From Streptomyces sp. CB02009 (GTDB taxonomy: Bacteria > Actinomycetota > Actinomycetes > Streptomycetales > Streptomycetaceae): a stretch of DNA of 64,000 nt. A program made the translations under genes and the position numbers. This document shows positions 8,040 through 16,214 of this stretch, piece after piece. Location of the stretch: assembly GCF_001905825.1 (NCBI RefSeq), contig NZ_LIVV01000015.1, positions 22,318-86,317 on the forward strand, written 5' to 3'. Position 1 is the first letter of the stretch; the number at the start of each line of letters is the position of its first letter. The notes beneath the pieces were generated by a model. The model made no database searches. It saw only the letters and a program-made list of their open reading frames with translations, and was not told the origin of the DNA.

Positions 8040-9131
8040 TTGACCTCTGCGCCCCGCCCCCGCACCACCACCCGCGACCCCGAGGAGCTCGGTCGCCGGC
8101 TCACCGCCTGGCTGGACCGGAAGCTGCCCGGGGCCCGTGCCGCCGGGCTCGCCGTGCCCGGCTCCAACGGCATGTCCAGTGAGACCCTGCTCTTCGACCT
8201 GGAGCACCCGGACGCCCCGGTCCGGGGCTGCGCCCTGCGGCTGGCCGCCGACCCCGCGGCGTACACCGTCTTCCCCGTCTACGACATGGCCCGCCAGCAC
8301 CGGGTCATGTCGCTGGTCGGCGAGCACACCGACATCCCCGTACCGCGCGTGCTGTGGCTCGAAGAGGACCCCGGGCCGCTCGGCGCGCCCTTCTTCGTGA
8401 TGACCCGGGCCGAAGGCCGGGTCCCACCGGACGTCATGCCCTACACGTACGAGGGGAACTGGCTGCACGCCGCCACCGACGAGGAACGCGCCCTGCTGGA
8501 GGCCGAGTCGGTCTCCGTCCTCGCGCGGCTGCACGACCAGTTCCCGGCGAAGGAGGCCGAGTTCCTGCTGCCGGACGGCCCGGGGACGCCGCTGCGTCGG
8601 CATGTCGACGCCCAACGCGCCTACTACGCCTGGGTGGTGGAGGGGCTCGCGCCCTCGCCGCTCATCGAGTCGGCCTTCGACTGGCTGGAGGCGCACTGGC
8701 CGGCCGACGAGGGCCCGGCCGTCCTCGGCTGGGGCGACGCGCGCATCGGGAACATCGTCTACGACGGATTCGTGCCGGCCGCCGTCCTCGACTGGGAGAT
8801 GGCGGCCTGCGTCCCGCGCGAGGTCGACCTCGGCTGGGCGGTCTACCTGCACCGCTTCTTCCAGGACCTGACCGTCGGCTTCGGCCAGCCGGGCCTGCCC
8901 GGCTTCCTGCGGCGCGACGCGGTCGAGCGGCGCTACGCGGACCTGACCGGGCACACCCCGCGCGACATGGAGTTCCACACCCTCTACGCGGCGCTGCGGC
9001 ACGCGATCGTGATGCTCAGGATCGCCTACCGGCAGGCCCACTTCGGCGAGGTCGAGGTGCCCGCGGACCCCGACGGCCTGATCCTGCACCACGCCACCCT
9101 GGCGGCGATGGTGCGGGGGAGCTACTGGTGA
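8040..9131 (+). CDS. APH-family phosphotransferase (ACAD10/11-like)
   Basis: A 363-residue aminoglycoside-phosphotransferase-fold protein. It shows the nucleotide-binding N-lobe (GSNGMSSETLLFDLEH), VPRVLWLEEDPGPLGAPFFVMTRAEGRVPPDVMPY, and a C-lobe where the usual HxD-type catalytic loop reads VLGWGDARIGNIVYDGF, followed by the metal-binding VLDWEMA. LGWGDxRxGN is typical of the subgroup encoded near acyl-CoA dehydrogenases rather than of drug-resistance kinases. The substrate is probably a hydroxyacyl or small metabolite, which is inference. The start is TTG at 8040 with GAGGAG upstream. It follows the AttH-like gene and probably belongs to the same TetR-controlled unit. Confidence 0.82.
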   Translation: MTSAPRPRTTTRDPEELGRRLTAWLDRKLPGARAAGLAVPGSNGMSSETLLFDLEHPDAPVRGCALRLAADPAAYTVFPVYDMARQHRVMSLVGEHTDIPVPRVLWLEEDPGPLGAPFFVMTRAEGRVPPDVMPYTYEGNWLHAATDEERALLEAESVSVLARLHDQFPAKEAEFLLPDGPGTPLRRHVDAQRAYYAWVVEGLAPSPLIESAFDWLEAHWPADEGPAVLGWGDARIGNIVYDGFVPAAVLDWEMAACVPREVDLGWAVYLHRFFQDLTVGFGQPGLPGFLRRDAVERRYADLTGHTPRDMEFHTLYAALRHAIVMLRIAYRQAHFGEVEVPADPDGLILHHATLAAMVRGSYW

Positions 9132-9168
9132 GCGGAGGGGCCCGGAGGCCCCGTCCGGAAGAGACCGC

Positions 9169-9537
9169 CTAGGCCGCGCGCCGCATCTGCGGAACCCGGA
9201 TCGGGCGCGAGCCCGGTCCGCCGACGTGCGAGAACGGCTGCGTGCGCCAGTCGAGACCCTGGGGGAGCGTCAGGAGCAGGGCGGTGTCCTGCTCCTGGAC
9301 CTCCAGGCTGTCGTCGGCCGGGCTGGCCTCGGTCGCCGAGAGGCCCGTACCCGGGCAGACGGTCAGGACGAAGGGGTTCCACGGCGTCGGGCAGAGTGCG
9401 TGCTCCGGCAGCGCGTCCTCGTCCGCGAGCAGCGCGATCGGCTGCACGCACTCCGGGCAGATGACCCGGAACATCTCAAAGGTGTCGTACGCGTCGAGCT
9501 CTTCGGACGTGTCGACCGAATCAACAGGCTCCTGCAT
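9169..9537 (-). CDS. Conserved hypothetical protein with Cys motifs
   Basis: A 122-residue soluble acidic protein starting at the ATG at 9537. It contains FRVICPECVQPIALL, then ALCPTPWNPFVLTVCPGTG, giving a CxxC pair plus two further Cys that could bind a metal or be redox-active. The C-terminal part (LEVQEQDTALLLTLPQGLDW) is beta-like. It is divergent from the Lrp/AsnC gene and ends 37 bases from the convergent phosphotransferase gene, with a small GGGGCC/GGCCCC hairpin between them. I do not recognise the function. Confidence 0.75.
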   Translation of the reverse strand: MQEPVDSVDTSEELDAYDTFEMFRVICPECVQPIALLADEDALPEHALCPTPWNPFVLTVCPGTGLSATEASPADDSLEVQEQDTALLLTLPQGLDWRTQPFSHVGGPGSRPIRVPQMRRAA

Positions 9538-9762
9538 GGAGAATCTCCCCCTCGGGTGGGTCGGCCGGATCTGTGCGGCCTCGACCACAGCAAGCACTTC
9601 CCATGCGGTCGTCCGCATAATCGTGTGGCAGTACCCGAGGCCGGACACCAACCTGTGGCGTTCGTCACACGCCCGCCGCAGGTGACCCGTGATGACCCAT
9701 ACCGCCCGATTGCGGTCGACCCCGGCGGTGCCGCCGCCCTCCGGGAGCAATAGGGTCACCGC

Positions 9763-10203
9763 ATGGAGGAGCTGGATCGTCAGATCGTCGAGTTGCTCGT
9801 CAAGGACGGGCGCATGAGCTACACCGACCTGGGCAAGGCCACGGGCCTGTCCACCTCGGCGGTGCATCAGCGCGTCCGTCGTCTGGAGCAGCGCGGAGTC
9901 ATCCGCGGTTACGCCGCCGTCGTGGACCCGGAGGCCGTCGGCCTGCCGCTGACCGCCTTCATCTCGGTCAAACCCTTCGACCCCAGCTCCCCCGACGACA
10001 CCCCCGACCGGCTCGCGGACATCCCGGAGATCGAGGCGTGCCACAGCGTCGCCGGTGACGAGAACTACATCCTCAAGGTCCGGGTCGCCACCCCGCTGGA
10101 ACTGGAGCACCTGCTCAGCCGCATCCGCTCCCAGGCCGGCGTCTCCAGCCGCACCACCGTCGTCCTCTCCACCCCGTACGAGGCGCGGCCGCCGCGCATC
10201 TGA
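9763..10203 (+). CDS. Lrp/AsnC family transcriptional regulator
   Basis: A 146-residue regulator of normal family length. The N-terminal winged helix reads LDRQIVELLVKDGRMSYTDLGKATGLSTSAVHQRVRRLEQRGVIRGYAAVVDPEAVG; the C-terminal RAM domain contains ACHSVAGDENYILKVRVATPLELEHLL, where the ligand pocket with GDxDYxL-like residues is conserved. Such proteins sense amino acids and form octamers. The 225-base gap to the divergent Cys-motif gene is the natural place for its own operator. The target and effector are unknown. Confidence 0.92.
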   Translation: MEELDRQIVELLVKDGRMSYTDLGKATGLSTSAVHQRVRRLEQRGVIRGYAAVVDPEAVGLPLTAFISVKPFDPSSPDDTPDRLADIPEIEACHSVAGDENYILKVRVATPLELEHLLSRIRSQAGVSSRTTVVLSTPYEARPPRI

Positions 10204-10247
10204 CCGCGCGGGGCGCTCCGGGGGCCTGACTGCGGGGCGCTCCGGGG

Positions 10248-10279
10248 GACCTGCCGGACAAACCGGGTCCCGGCAGGTC
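10248..10279 (+). terminator. Hairpin after the AsnC-family gene
   Basis: Inverted repeat GACCTGCCGG (10248-10257) and CCGGCAGGTC (10270-10279) with a 12-base loop. It lies 45 bases past the regulator's stop and 14 bases before the next start, so it may end the upstream transcript or attenuate entry into the amidohydrolase gene. Just before it, GGGGCGCTCCGGGGG is present twice as a direct repeat. Confidence 0.6.
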
Positions 10280-10292
10280 ATAGCCTGGTCGC

Positions 10293-11936
10293 ATGAGTGA
10301 GTCCATGCCTCCCGCGTCTCCCGCCGAACACCGCACGGTGCTGCTGCGCGGCGGAGAAGTCCACAGCCCCGCCGACCCCTTCGCGACCGCCATGGTGGTG
10401 GAGCGCGGGCACGTCGCCTGGGTGGGCTCGGAGGGCGCGGCCGACGCCTTCGCCACCGGCGTGGACGAGGTGGTCGACCTGGAGGGCGCACTCGTCACCC
10501 CGGCGTTCGTCGACGCGCATGTCCACACCACCGCCACCGGGTTCGCCCTCACCGGGCTCGACCTGTCCGCCGCCGCCTCGCTCGACGAGGCGGCGCGGCT
10601 GATCCGCGCCCACGCCGCCGCCCGGCCCGAGGACCGCATCCTCATCGGCCACGGCTGGGACGCCTCCCGCTGGCCCGAGCGCCGGCCGCTCACCCGCGCC
10701 GAACTCGACGGGCTCACCGGCGGCCGGCCGCTCTACCTCACCCGGATCGACGTCCACTCGGCCGTCGTCACCACCGCCCTCCTGGACCTCGTCCCCGGCG
10801 TCCGCGACCTGGACGGCTTCCACGACGGGCAGCGGCCCCTCACCGGCGACGCCCACCACGCCGTGCGGGCCGCCGCCTTCGGCGCCGTCTCCGCCCGCCA
10901 GCGCACCGAGGCGCAGCGCGCGGCCCGGAGCCGGGCCGCCTCCCTCGGCATCGGCACCCTGCACGAGTGCGGCGGCCCCCGGATCTCCTCCGAGGACGAC
11001 TTCACCGGCCTCCTGGACCTGGCCCGCGACGAGGCCGGCCCCCGGATCGTCGGCTACTGGGCGGACCTCGACGTCGAGCGGGCCCGCGGCCTCGGCGCGC
11101 TGGGCGCGGCCGGCGACCTGTTCGCGGACGGTTCCCTCGGCTCCCACACGGCCTGCCTGCACGAGCCGTACGCCGACCACGCCGACGCCGGCCACACGGG
11201 GGCCGCCCACCTGGACGCGGCCACCATCGCCCTCCACGTCGTGGCCTGCACCGAGGTGGGCCTCCAGGCCGGCTTCCACGCCATCGGGGACGCCGCCGTG
11301 ACCGCCGTCGTCGAGGGCGTCAGGGCGGCCGCCGAGAAGCTCGGCCTGTCGAGGATCAGGGCGGCCCGGCACCGCGTCGAGCACGTCGAGATGCTCACCC
11401 CCGAGACCGTCGCCGCCTTCGCCGAGCTCGGCCTCACCGCCTCCGTCCAGCCCGCGTTCGACGCGCTCTGGGGCGGCGAGGAGGGGATGTACGCCGACCG
11501 CCTCGGCGCCGAGCGGGCCCGTACCCTCAACCCGTACGCGGCGCTGCTGCGCGCCGGTGTGCCGCTGGCCTTCGGCTCGGACAGCCCGGTGACCCCGCTG
11601 GACCCCTGGGGCACCGTCCGCGCCGCCGCGTTCCACCGCACCCCCGAGCACCGGATCTCCGCCCGGGCCGCCTTCACCGCCCACACCCGGGGCGGCTGGC
11701 GGGCCGTGGGCAGGGACGACGCCGGCACGCTGGTGCCGGGCGCGCCGGCCGACTACGCGGTCTGGCGCACCGAGGAGCTCGTCGTCCAGGCCCCCGACGA
11801 CCGGGTGGCGCGCTGGTCCACCGACCCGCGCTCCGGAACGCCCGGTCTGCCCGATCTGTCCCCCGGGGTCGATCTCCCCGTCTGCCTGCAGACGGTCGTG
11901 CACGGACAGCCGGTGTTCGTACGGCCGAACGAGTGA
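10293..11936 (+). CDS. Amidohydrolase family protein (YtcJ-like)
   Basis: A 547-residue metal-dependent hydrolase of the amidohydrolase_3/YtcJ group. The metal-binding HxH is in FVDAHVHTT near residue 74. Later metal ligands are likely the His of VGLQAGFHAIGDAAV and of ARHRVEHVEML, and the Asp of PLAFGSDSPVTPLDPW. The C-terminus returns to the small beta domain (PADYAVWRTEELVVQ). Family members hydrolyse N-acyl or amide bonds of small molecules; the substrate cannot be inferred. The ATG is 89 bases after the AsnC gene and behind a hairpin. A terminator-like hairpin follows at 11985-12036. Confidence 0.88.
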   Translation: MSESMPPASPAEHRTVLLRGGEVHSPADPFATAMVVERGHVAWVGSEGAADAFATGVDEVVDLEGALVTPAFVDAHVHTTATGFALTGLDLSAAASLDEAARLIRAHAAARPEDRILIGHGWDASRWPERRPLTRAELDGLTGGRPLYLTRIDVHSAVVTTALLDLVPGVRDLDGFHDGQRPLTGDAHHAVRAAAFGAVSARQRTEAQRAARSRAASLGIGTLHECGGPRISSEDDFTGLLDLARDEAGPRIVGYWADLDVERARGLGALGAAGDLFADGSLGSHTACLHEPYADHADAGHTGAAHLDAATIALHVVACTEVGLQAGFHAIGDAAVTAVVEGVRAAAEKLGLSRIRAARHRVEHVEMLTPETVAAFAELGLTASVQPAFDALWGGEEGMYADRLGAERARTLNPYAALLRAGVPLAFGSDSPVTPLDPWGTVRAAAFHRTPEHRISARAAFTAHTRGGWRAVGRDDAGTLVPGAPADYAVWRTEELVVQAPDDRVARWSTDPRSGTPGLPDLSPGVDLPVCLQTVVHGQPVFVRPNE

Positions 11937-11984
11937 TGTAGGGATATGTCCCACCCGGGACACCCCTTCCGTACGCTTGTCCCC

Positions 11985-12036
11985 GACCTGCGGATCTTCC
12001 CCTCCGGCCTGGCCTTTTGGGAAGTCTCCGCAGGTC
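11985..12036 (+). terminator. Long hairpin after the amidohydrolase gene
   Basis: GACCTGCGGA-T-CTTCCC (11985-12001) pairs with GGGAAG-TC-TCCGCAGGTC (12019-12036), leaving a one-versus-two base internal loop and a 17-base apical loop. It is about 50 bases past the stop codon, the place expected for the amidohydrolase terminator. Confidence 0.65.
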
Positions 12037-12045
12037 AAGCGGGTG

Positions 12046-12076
12046 TTGACAGCCGACCGTCGGGGGCGGGTAGGTT
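12046..12076 (+). promoter_or_regulatory. HrdB-type promoter far upstream of ppm1
   Basis: TTGACA at 12046-12051 and TAGGTT at 12071-12076 are both close to the vegetative sigma consensus, but the 19-base spacing is one or two longer than usual. Transcription would begin near 12083, leaving a leader of roughly 380 bases before ppm1, or a separate small RNA. The rest of the 11937-12460 gap is GC-rich and shows no convincing gene. Confidence 0.5.
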
Positions 12077-12460
12077 CTCCGCGTCCACCACAGGACGTCC
12101 GACCGGACAGCATCTCCACGCATTCGCCGACCGCCGCCCGCGCCTCGGCCGCGAGGGAAGGTTTCTCCGGCGGAAGGTGCGACCCGGGTGGGGCCCGGAC
12201 GTTCAGTAGACAACGGCCTTCGGTCGATCCGCCGCCAGCGGATCCCGGGTCGGACCGAAGGACGACGGGCCCCGCACCGCACGTCACACGCGTGTACGGC
12301 CCCGCAGGGCCGCCGCCCCGTCCCGAGATCCGGCCCCGCCGCGCCGCCGCGGAGCCCGCGCCTCCGGCTCCGCCCGCCCCTCGCAGTCGACCCGCCGCGC
12401 CGGAGCACTCCGGGGACCTCGCTATGGTGGGGGCCTGCGTATGTATCCGAAGGGGCAGTA

Positions 12461-13237
12461 GTGAACGACGGTGGCCAGAGGCGTTACGGCCCGCTCGGCA
12501 AGGCCTTGGTGATCATTCCGACCTACAACGAGGCGGAGAACATCAAGCCGATCGTCGCGCGGGTGCGGGAAGCCGTACCCGAGGCGCACATCCTCGTCGC
12601 CGACGACAACAGCCCTGACGGCACGGGCAAGTTCGCGGACGAGATCGCGTCCGAGGACGACCATGTGCACGTCCTGCACCGCAAGGGCAAGGAGGGGCTC
12701 GGCGCCGCCTACCTCGCCGGCTTCCGGTGGGGCATCGAGCACGGGTACGGCGTCCTCGTCGAGATGGACGCCGACGGCTCCCACCAGCCCGAGGAGCTGC
12801 CGAGGCTGCTCACCGCCCTCAAGGGCGCCGACCTCGTCCTCGGCTCCCGCTGGGTGCCGGGCGGCCGCATCGTGAACTGGCCGAAGTCCCGCGAGTTCAT
12901 CTCCCGCGGCGGCAGCCTCTACTCGCGCGTGATGCTCGACGTGCCGATCCGCGACGTCACCGGCGGCTACCGGGCCTTCCGCAAGGAGACCCTGGAGGGC
13001 CTGGGCCTGGAGGACGTGGCCTCGGCCGGCTACTGCTTCCAGGTCGACCTGGCCCGCCGCGCCGTCGCCGCCGGCTTCCATGTCGTCGAGGTCCCGATCA
13101 CCTTCGTGGAGCGCGAGATCGGCGACTCGAAGATGAGCCGGAACATCGTGGTCGAGGCGCTCTGGCGGGTCACCGGCTGGGGCGTGTCGGCGCGGGCGGA
13201 GAAGGTCGGCAGGATGCTCGGCCGCAAGACCTCCTGA
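12461..13237 (+). CDS. ppm1: Polyprenyl monophosphomannose synthase (GT2)
   Basis: A 258-residue GT2 enzyme that transfers mannose from GDP-mannose to polyprenyl phosphate at the inner membrane face, supplying the donor for protein O-mannosylation. Seen motifs: ALVIIPTYNEAENI, ILVADDNSPDGTG (first acidic motif), LVEMDADGSHQPEEL (DxD), LGSRWVPGG, RDVTGGYRAFRKETL, and VEVPITFVEREIGDSKMS, all typical of DPM-type synthases. There are no transmembrane segments and no fused acyltransferase domain, unlike the two-domain mycobacterial Ppm1. The GTG at 12461 has AAGGGG a few bases upstream. The fxsA gene follows after 73 bases. Confidence 0.92.
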   Translation: MNDGGQRRYGPLGKALVIIPTYNEAENIKPIVARVREAVPEAHILVADDNSPDGTGKFADEIASEDDHVHVLHRKGKEGLGAAYLAGFRWGIEHGYGVLVEMDADGSHQPEELPRLLTALKGADLVLGSRWVPGGRIVNWPKSREFISRGGSLYSRVMLDVPIRDVTGGYRAFRKETLEGLGLEDVASAGYCFQVDLARRAVAAGFHVVEVPITFVEREIGDSKMSRNIVVEALWRVTGWGVSARAEKVGRMLGRKTS

Positions 13238-13310
13238 CCCCCTGCCGGGGCGTCCCGCACTGATCCTTTCTTTACGACGTTCCGGCGGGGCGCCAGGCAC
13301 ACTGGGGACC

Positions 13311-13904
13311 ATGACGACCGGCGCAACGCCTCCCCTCGCCCCGAAGCGCTCACGCGCGCGTACCCTCCTTCCGCTCGCCGTCGCCGCCTGGCTGGTCCTC
13401 GAGATCTGGCTGCTCACGGTGGTGGCGGACGCGGCGGGCGGACTCACCGTCTTCGCCCTGCTCGTCGGCGGCATCGTGCTCGGTGCCGCCGTCGTCAAGC
13501 GGGCCGGCCGCCGTGCCTTCCGCAACCTCAGCTCGACCTTCCAGCAGGCCCAGGCGGCCGCGCAGTCGGGCAGCGCGCCGCCGGCGCCCGAGCGGACCGG
13601 CGCGGAGGACCGCAACGGCTTCCTGATGCTCGGCGGTCTGCTCCTGGTGATCCCCGGCCTGATCTCGGACGTCCTCGGCCTGCTCCTGCTCATCCCGCCG
13701 GTCCGCTCGCTCCTCGGGCGGTACGCGGACAGGGCCGCCGAGCGCCGGATGGCGGCCGCGCCTCCCGGCAGCCTCCAGGACGCCTTCCAGCAGGCTCGTA
13801 TCCACCGCCCGGACGGCAAGGTCGTCCAGGGCGAGGTCATCCGCGAGGACGCCGCTCAGAGCCCGCGCCGGGCCGACGAGTCCCACCCGCCGCTGATGCC
13901 CTGA
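13311..13904 (+). CDS. fxsA: FxsA family membrane protein
   Basis: A 197-residue membrane protein. Three hydrophobic helices are visible: PLAVAAWLVLEIWLLTVVAD, LTVFALLVGGIVLGAAVV, and the FxsA signature FLMLGGLLLVIPGLISDVLG continuing to LIPPVR. The C-terminus is hydrophilic. E. coli FxsA affects phage T7 exclusion by F plasmids; the role in actinobacteria is unknown. The gene follows ppm1 and ends in two strong terminator hairpins. Confidence 0.88.
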   Translation: MTTGATPPLAPKRSRARTLLPLAVAAWLVLEIWLLTVVADAAGGLTVFALLVGGIVLGAAVVKRAGRRAFRNLSSTFQQAQAAAQSGSAPPAPERTGAEDRNGFLMLGGLLLVIPGLISDVLGLLLLIPPVRSLLGRYADRAAERRMAAAPPGSLQDAFQQARIHRPDGKVVQGEVIREDAAQSPRRADESHPPLMP

Positions 13905-13917
13905 GGTTCTTCCGCCC

Positions 13918-13955
13918 GTGCCCCGCTCCCTCGCCGTGGTGAGGGGGCGGGGCAC
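13918..13955 (+). terminator. fxsA terminator hairpin
   Basis: GTGCCCCGCTCCCTC (13918-13932) pairs with GAGGGGGCGGGGCAC (13941-13955); 15 pairs with a single U-G wobble and an 8-base loop. It lies 14 bases past the fxsA stop. Confidence 0.8.
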
Positions 13956-14075
13956 GGTCATGCCGTGGCCCCGGCGGACCGCCGCGGGACCCCGGCGGGC
14001 GGGGGGCGCGGGCCAGCCAGGGGATACGGCCACGGAAACGGGCGTGGACATGCCGCCGGGCCCGGCAGACACGGA

Positions 14076-14124
14076 AACGCCGCGGGGCCCGGTACACAGT
14101 TCGTGTACCGGGCCCCGCGGCGTT
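14076..14124. terminator. Bidirectional terminator between fxsA and rbpA
   Basis: A perfect 22-bp inverted repeat (14076-14097 and 14103-14124, key core GCGGGGCCCGGTAC) with a 5-base loop AGTTC. It lies between the convergent fxsA and rbpA genes, 20 bases past the rbpA stop, and ends in TT on the plus strand. Confidence 0.9.
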
Positions 14125-14143
14125 GTTCCCGCCGGTGCGTCCG

Positions 14144-14518
14144 CTAGGCGGACTTGCGGCTGTCGCGCGGATGCACGGCGATGTTCATCGCGCCGGAACG
14201 CAGGACGGCCAGCCTCTCGGCGAGGACCTCCTCCAACTCCTCGCGGGTGCGTCGCTCCATGAGCATGTCCCAGTGCGTACGCGCAGGCTTGCCCTTCTTC
14301 TCCTCAGGTCCGTCCCCGTCCACCAGGAGAGCCTGGATTCCGCAGACCTTGCATTCCCACTCCGGCGGAATTTCCGCTTCCACAGAGAAGGGCATCTCAA
14401 AACGATGGCCCTTCTCGCATGCGTACTCCACGGCCTGGCGCGGGGCCAGATCGATGCCGCGGTCGGTCTCGTAGCTCGTCACCACGAGGCGCGTGCCGCG
14501 AAGAGCTCGCTCACTCAT
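14144..14518 (-). CDS. rbpA: RNA polymerase-binding protein RbpA
   Basis: A 124-residue protein that binds RNA polymerase and the principal sigma factor, stabilising the open complex and affecting rifampicin tolerance. The zinc-type core is seen as VEYACEKGHRFEMPFSVEAE then WECKVCG. The C-terminal sigma-interaction domain is HWDMLMERRTREELEEVLAERLAVLR, preceded by a basic linker (EEKKGKPART). Length and motifs match actinobacterial RbpA throughout. The ATG at 14518 follows a 255-base upstream region containing a SigR-type promoter at 14580-14606. Confidence 0.97.
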   Translation of the reverse strand: MSERALRGTRLVVTSYETDRGIDLAPRQAVEYACEKGHRFEMPFSVEAEIPPEWECKVCGIQALLVDGDGPEEKKGKPARTHWDMLMERRTREELEEVLAERLAVLRSGAMNIAVHPRDSRKSA

Positions 14519-14579
14519 GAATCGTGCCTCCCGGGCTTGTCGCCCACAGGACAGGTGTCGCTGTCGTCGTTATCCGGTC

Positions 14580-14606
14580 AACGTCCGGTCGGCGGTAAAG
14601 ATTCCC
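14580..14606 (-). promoter_or_regulatory. SigR-type promoter of rbpA
   Basis: Read on the minus strand, GGGAAT (14606-14601) is separated by exactly 18 bases from GTT (14582-14580), an exact match to the thiol-stress sigma factor SigR consensus GGGAAT-N18-GTT. It lies 62 bases or more upstream of the rbpA start. rbpA is known as a SigR target in S. coelicolor. Confidence 0.85.
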
Positions 14607-14773
14607 GTGCCGGGTCATGCGTCGCCCGTCGTGCCGCCCCTTGTTGTACCCACCAGTGCCCGTTTTGTCACATCTGACGGCAGATGTGACCCGGTGTTTT
14701 CACTAAAGCAGCACGCAGTAACGGTCCGCCTGGCAGGCCAAACGCGTACACTACCGCCCTTTCACTGCCACGT

Positions 14774-16144
14774 CTAAATACGGTCGGGTATCGGGTTCCC
14801 GGCGGCCTCCACCGCGCGCCGCACCGGCACCCGCGCGAGCAGGGCGAAGCCGACCACGAAGAAGATCACCAGGGAGATGATGGCATCCCGGTAGCTCCCG
14901 GTCAGCTGATACGCGAGACCGAACACGAGCGGACCCAGCCAGCTGAGGCCCCGATCGCTCATCTCGTACGCCGAGAAGTACTCCGCCTCCTTGCCGCGCG
15001 GCACCAGATGCGAGAACAGCGAACGCGACAGGGCCTGGCTTCCGCCCAGTACCAGGCCGATCGCGGCCGCCAGGCAGAAGAAGAACGCGGGCGCGTCGGC
15101 CGGCAGGAAGTAGCCGGCCACCAGGATCAGGGTCCAGACCGCGAGCGAGGCCAGAATCGTCCGCTTGGCGCCGTACGTCCGGGCGAGTCGCCCCATGCCG
15201 AGCGCGCCCGCCACCGCGAGGATCTGGACCAGCAGGACCGCCGTGATGAGTGTGGTCTGGTCGAGGCCCAGTTCCTCCGAGCCGAACACCGAGGCCTGCG
15301 AGATCACCGTCTGCACGCCGTCGTTGTAGACCAGGTAGGCGAGCAGGAAGGAGAGCGTCAGCGGATGCCTGCGCATGTCCTTCAGGGTCGCCCGCAGCTG
15401 CCGCCAGCCGCTGCCGACCGTGCCCCCGCCGGCTCCTTCCCGCCCCTCCGGACCGATCGCGCGGTCCCGGAGCCGCCGCAGCGGCACGACGGTGAAGGCG
15501 CCCCACCAGACACCGGCCGAGGCCAGGCAGATCCGGACGGCCTCGCCCTCGGTGAGGCCGAAGGAGTCGTGGCCCGAGTAGAGGACCAGGTTCAGGACGA
15601 GGACCAGCGCGCCGGACGTGTAGCCGAAGGCCCAGCCGCGCGAGGACACCGCGTCCCGCTCGTCCGGCTCCGCGATCTGCGGCAGATAGGCGTTGTAGAG
15701 CACCATCGACACCGAGATCGAGGCGTTCGCCACGATCAGCAGGAACGTGCCCAGCAGATACCGGTCGCCCGCAAGGAAGAACATGCCCGCCGTGGCCGTC
15801 GCGCCCGTGTAGGCCGCGGCCGCCAGCAGCGGCTTCTTCCGGCCCGTGCGGTCCGCGATCGCGCCGACCAGCGGCATCAGCAGGACCGCGACCACGATCG
15901 AGGCCGACACCCCGTACGCGAAGAGCGAGCCGGCCCGCACGGGTATCCCGAGCGGGTGCACATAGCCCTCCGCGTCGGCCGCCTCCCGCGCCACCGAGGT
16001 GAGATAGGGGCCGAGGAACACGGTCAGCACGCTCGTCGAGTACACCGAGCAGGCGAAGTCGTAGAAGTACCAGCCCCGCTGCTCCCGCTTGCGCGCGGCG
16101 GGATCGGTGGCGTACTCCTCCGGTTCGGTGGTTCCAGCGGTCAA
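14774..16144 (-). CDS. MFS transporter, Atg22/UMF1-like
   Basis: A 456-residue transporter with about twelve membrane helices. The N-terminal GWYFYDFACSVYSTSVLTVFLGPYL and the loop GAIADRTGRKKPLL are the hallmarks of the Atg22/UMF1 branch of the MFS. Further motifs are MVLYNAYLPQIAEPDERDAVSSRGWAFGY and LVLGGSQALSRSLFSHLVPRGKEAEYF in the second half. Yeast Atg22 exports amino acids from the vacuole; bacterial substrates are not established. The start is TTG at 16144 with GAGGGGG upstream. It follows the glycerophosphodiesterase gene by 70 bases on the same strand. Confidence 0.9.
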   Translation of the reverse strand: MTAGTTEPEEYATDPAARKREQRGWYFYDFACSVYSTSVLTVFLGPYLTSVAREAADAEGYVHPLGIPVRAGSLFAYGVSASIVVAVLLMPLVGAIADRTGRKKPLLAAAAYTGATATAGMFFLAGDRYLLGTFLLIVANASISVSMVLYNAYLPQIAEPDERDAVSSRGWAFGYTSGALVLVLNLVLYSGHDSFGLTEGEAVRICLASAGVWWGAFTVVPLRRLRDRAIGPEGREGAGGGTVGSGWRQLRATLKDMRRHPLTLSFLLAYLVYNDGVQTVISQASVFGSEELGLDQTTLITAVLLVQILAVAGALGMGRLARTYGAKRTILASLAVWTLILVAGYFLPADAPAFFFCLAAAIGLVLGGSQALSRSLFSHLVPRGKEAEYFSAYEMSDRGLSWLGPLVFGLAYQLTGSYRDAIISLVIFFVVGFALLARVPVRRAVEAAGNPIPDRI

Positions 16145-16214
16145 GGCCGCGCCCCCTCGTTCGTCCCCGTGGCCGGGCCCGGTGATCCGGGTCCGGAGGT
16201 ACCGGGACGCGCGC

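Noticed and set aside
8040..9131. Aminoglycoside resistance gene.
   Set aside because: The protein belongs to the APH fold, but its GWGDARIGN loop and its lipid-related neighbour point to the metabolic subgroup rather than to drug phosphorylation.
11946..12209. An 87-codon ORF in the gap before ppm1.
   Set aside because: It spans the amidohydrolase terminator hairpin and the TTGACA/TAGGTT promoter, has no ribosome binding site and a random-looking composition.
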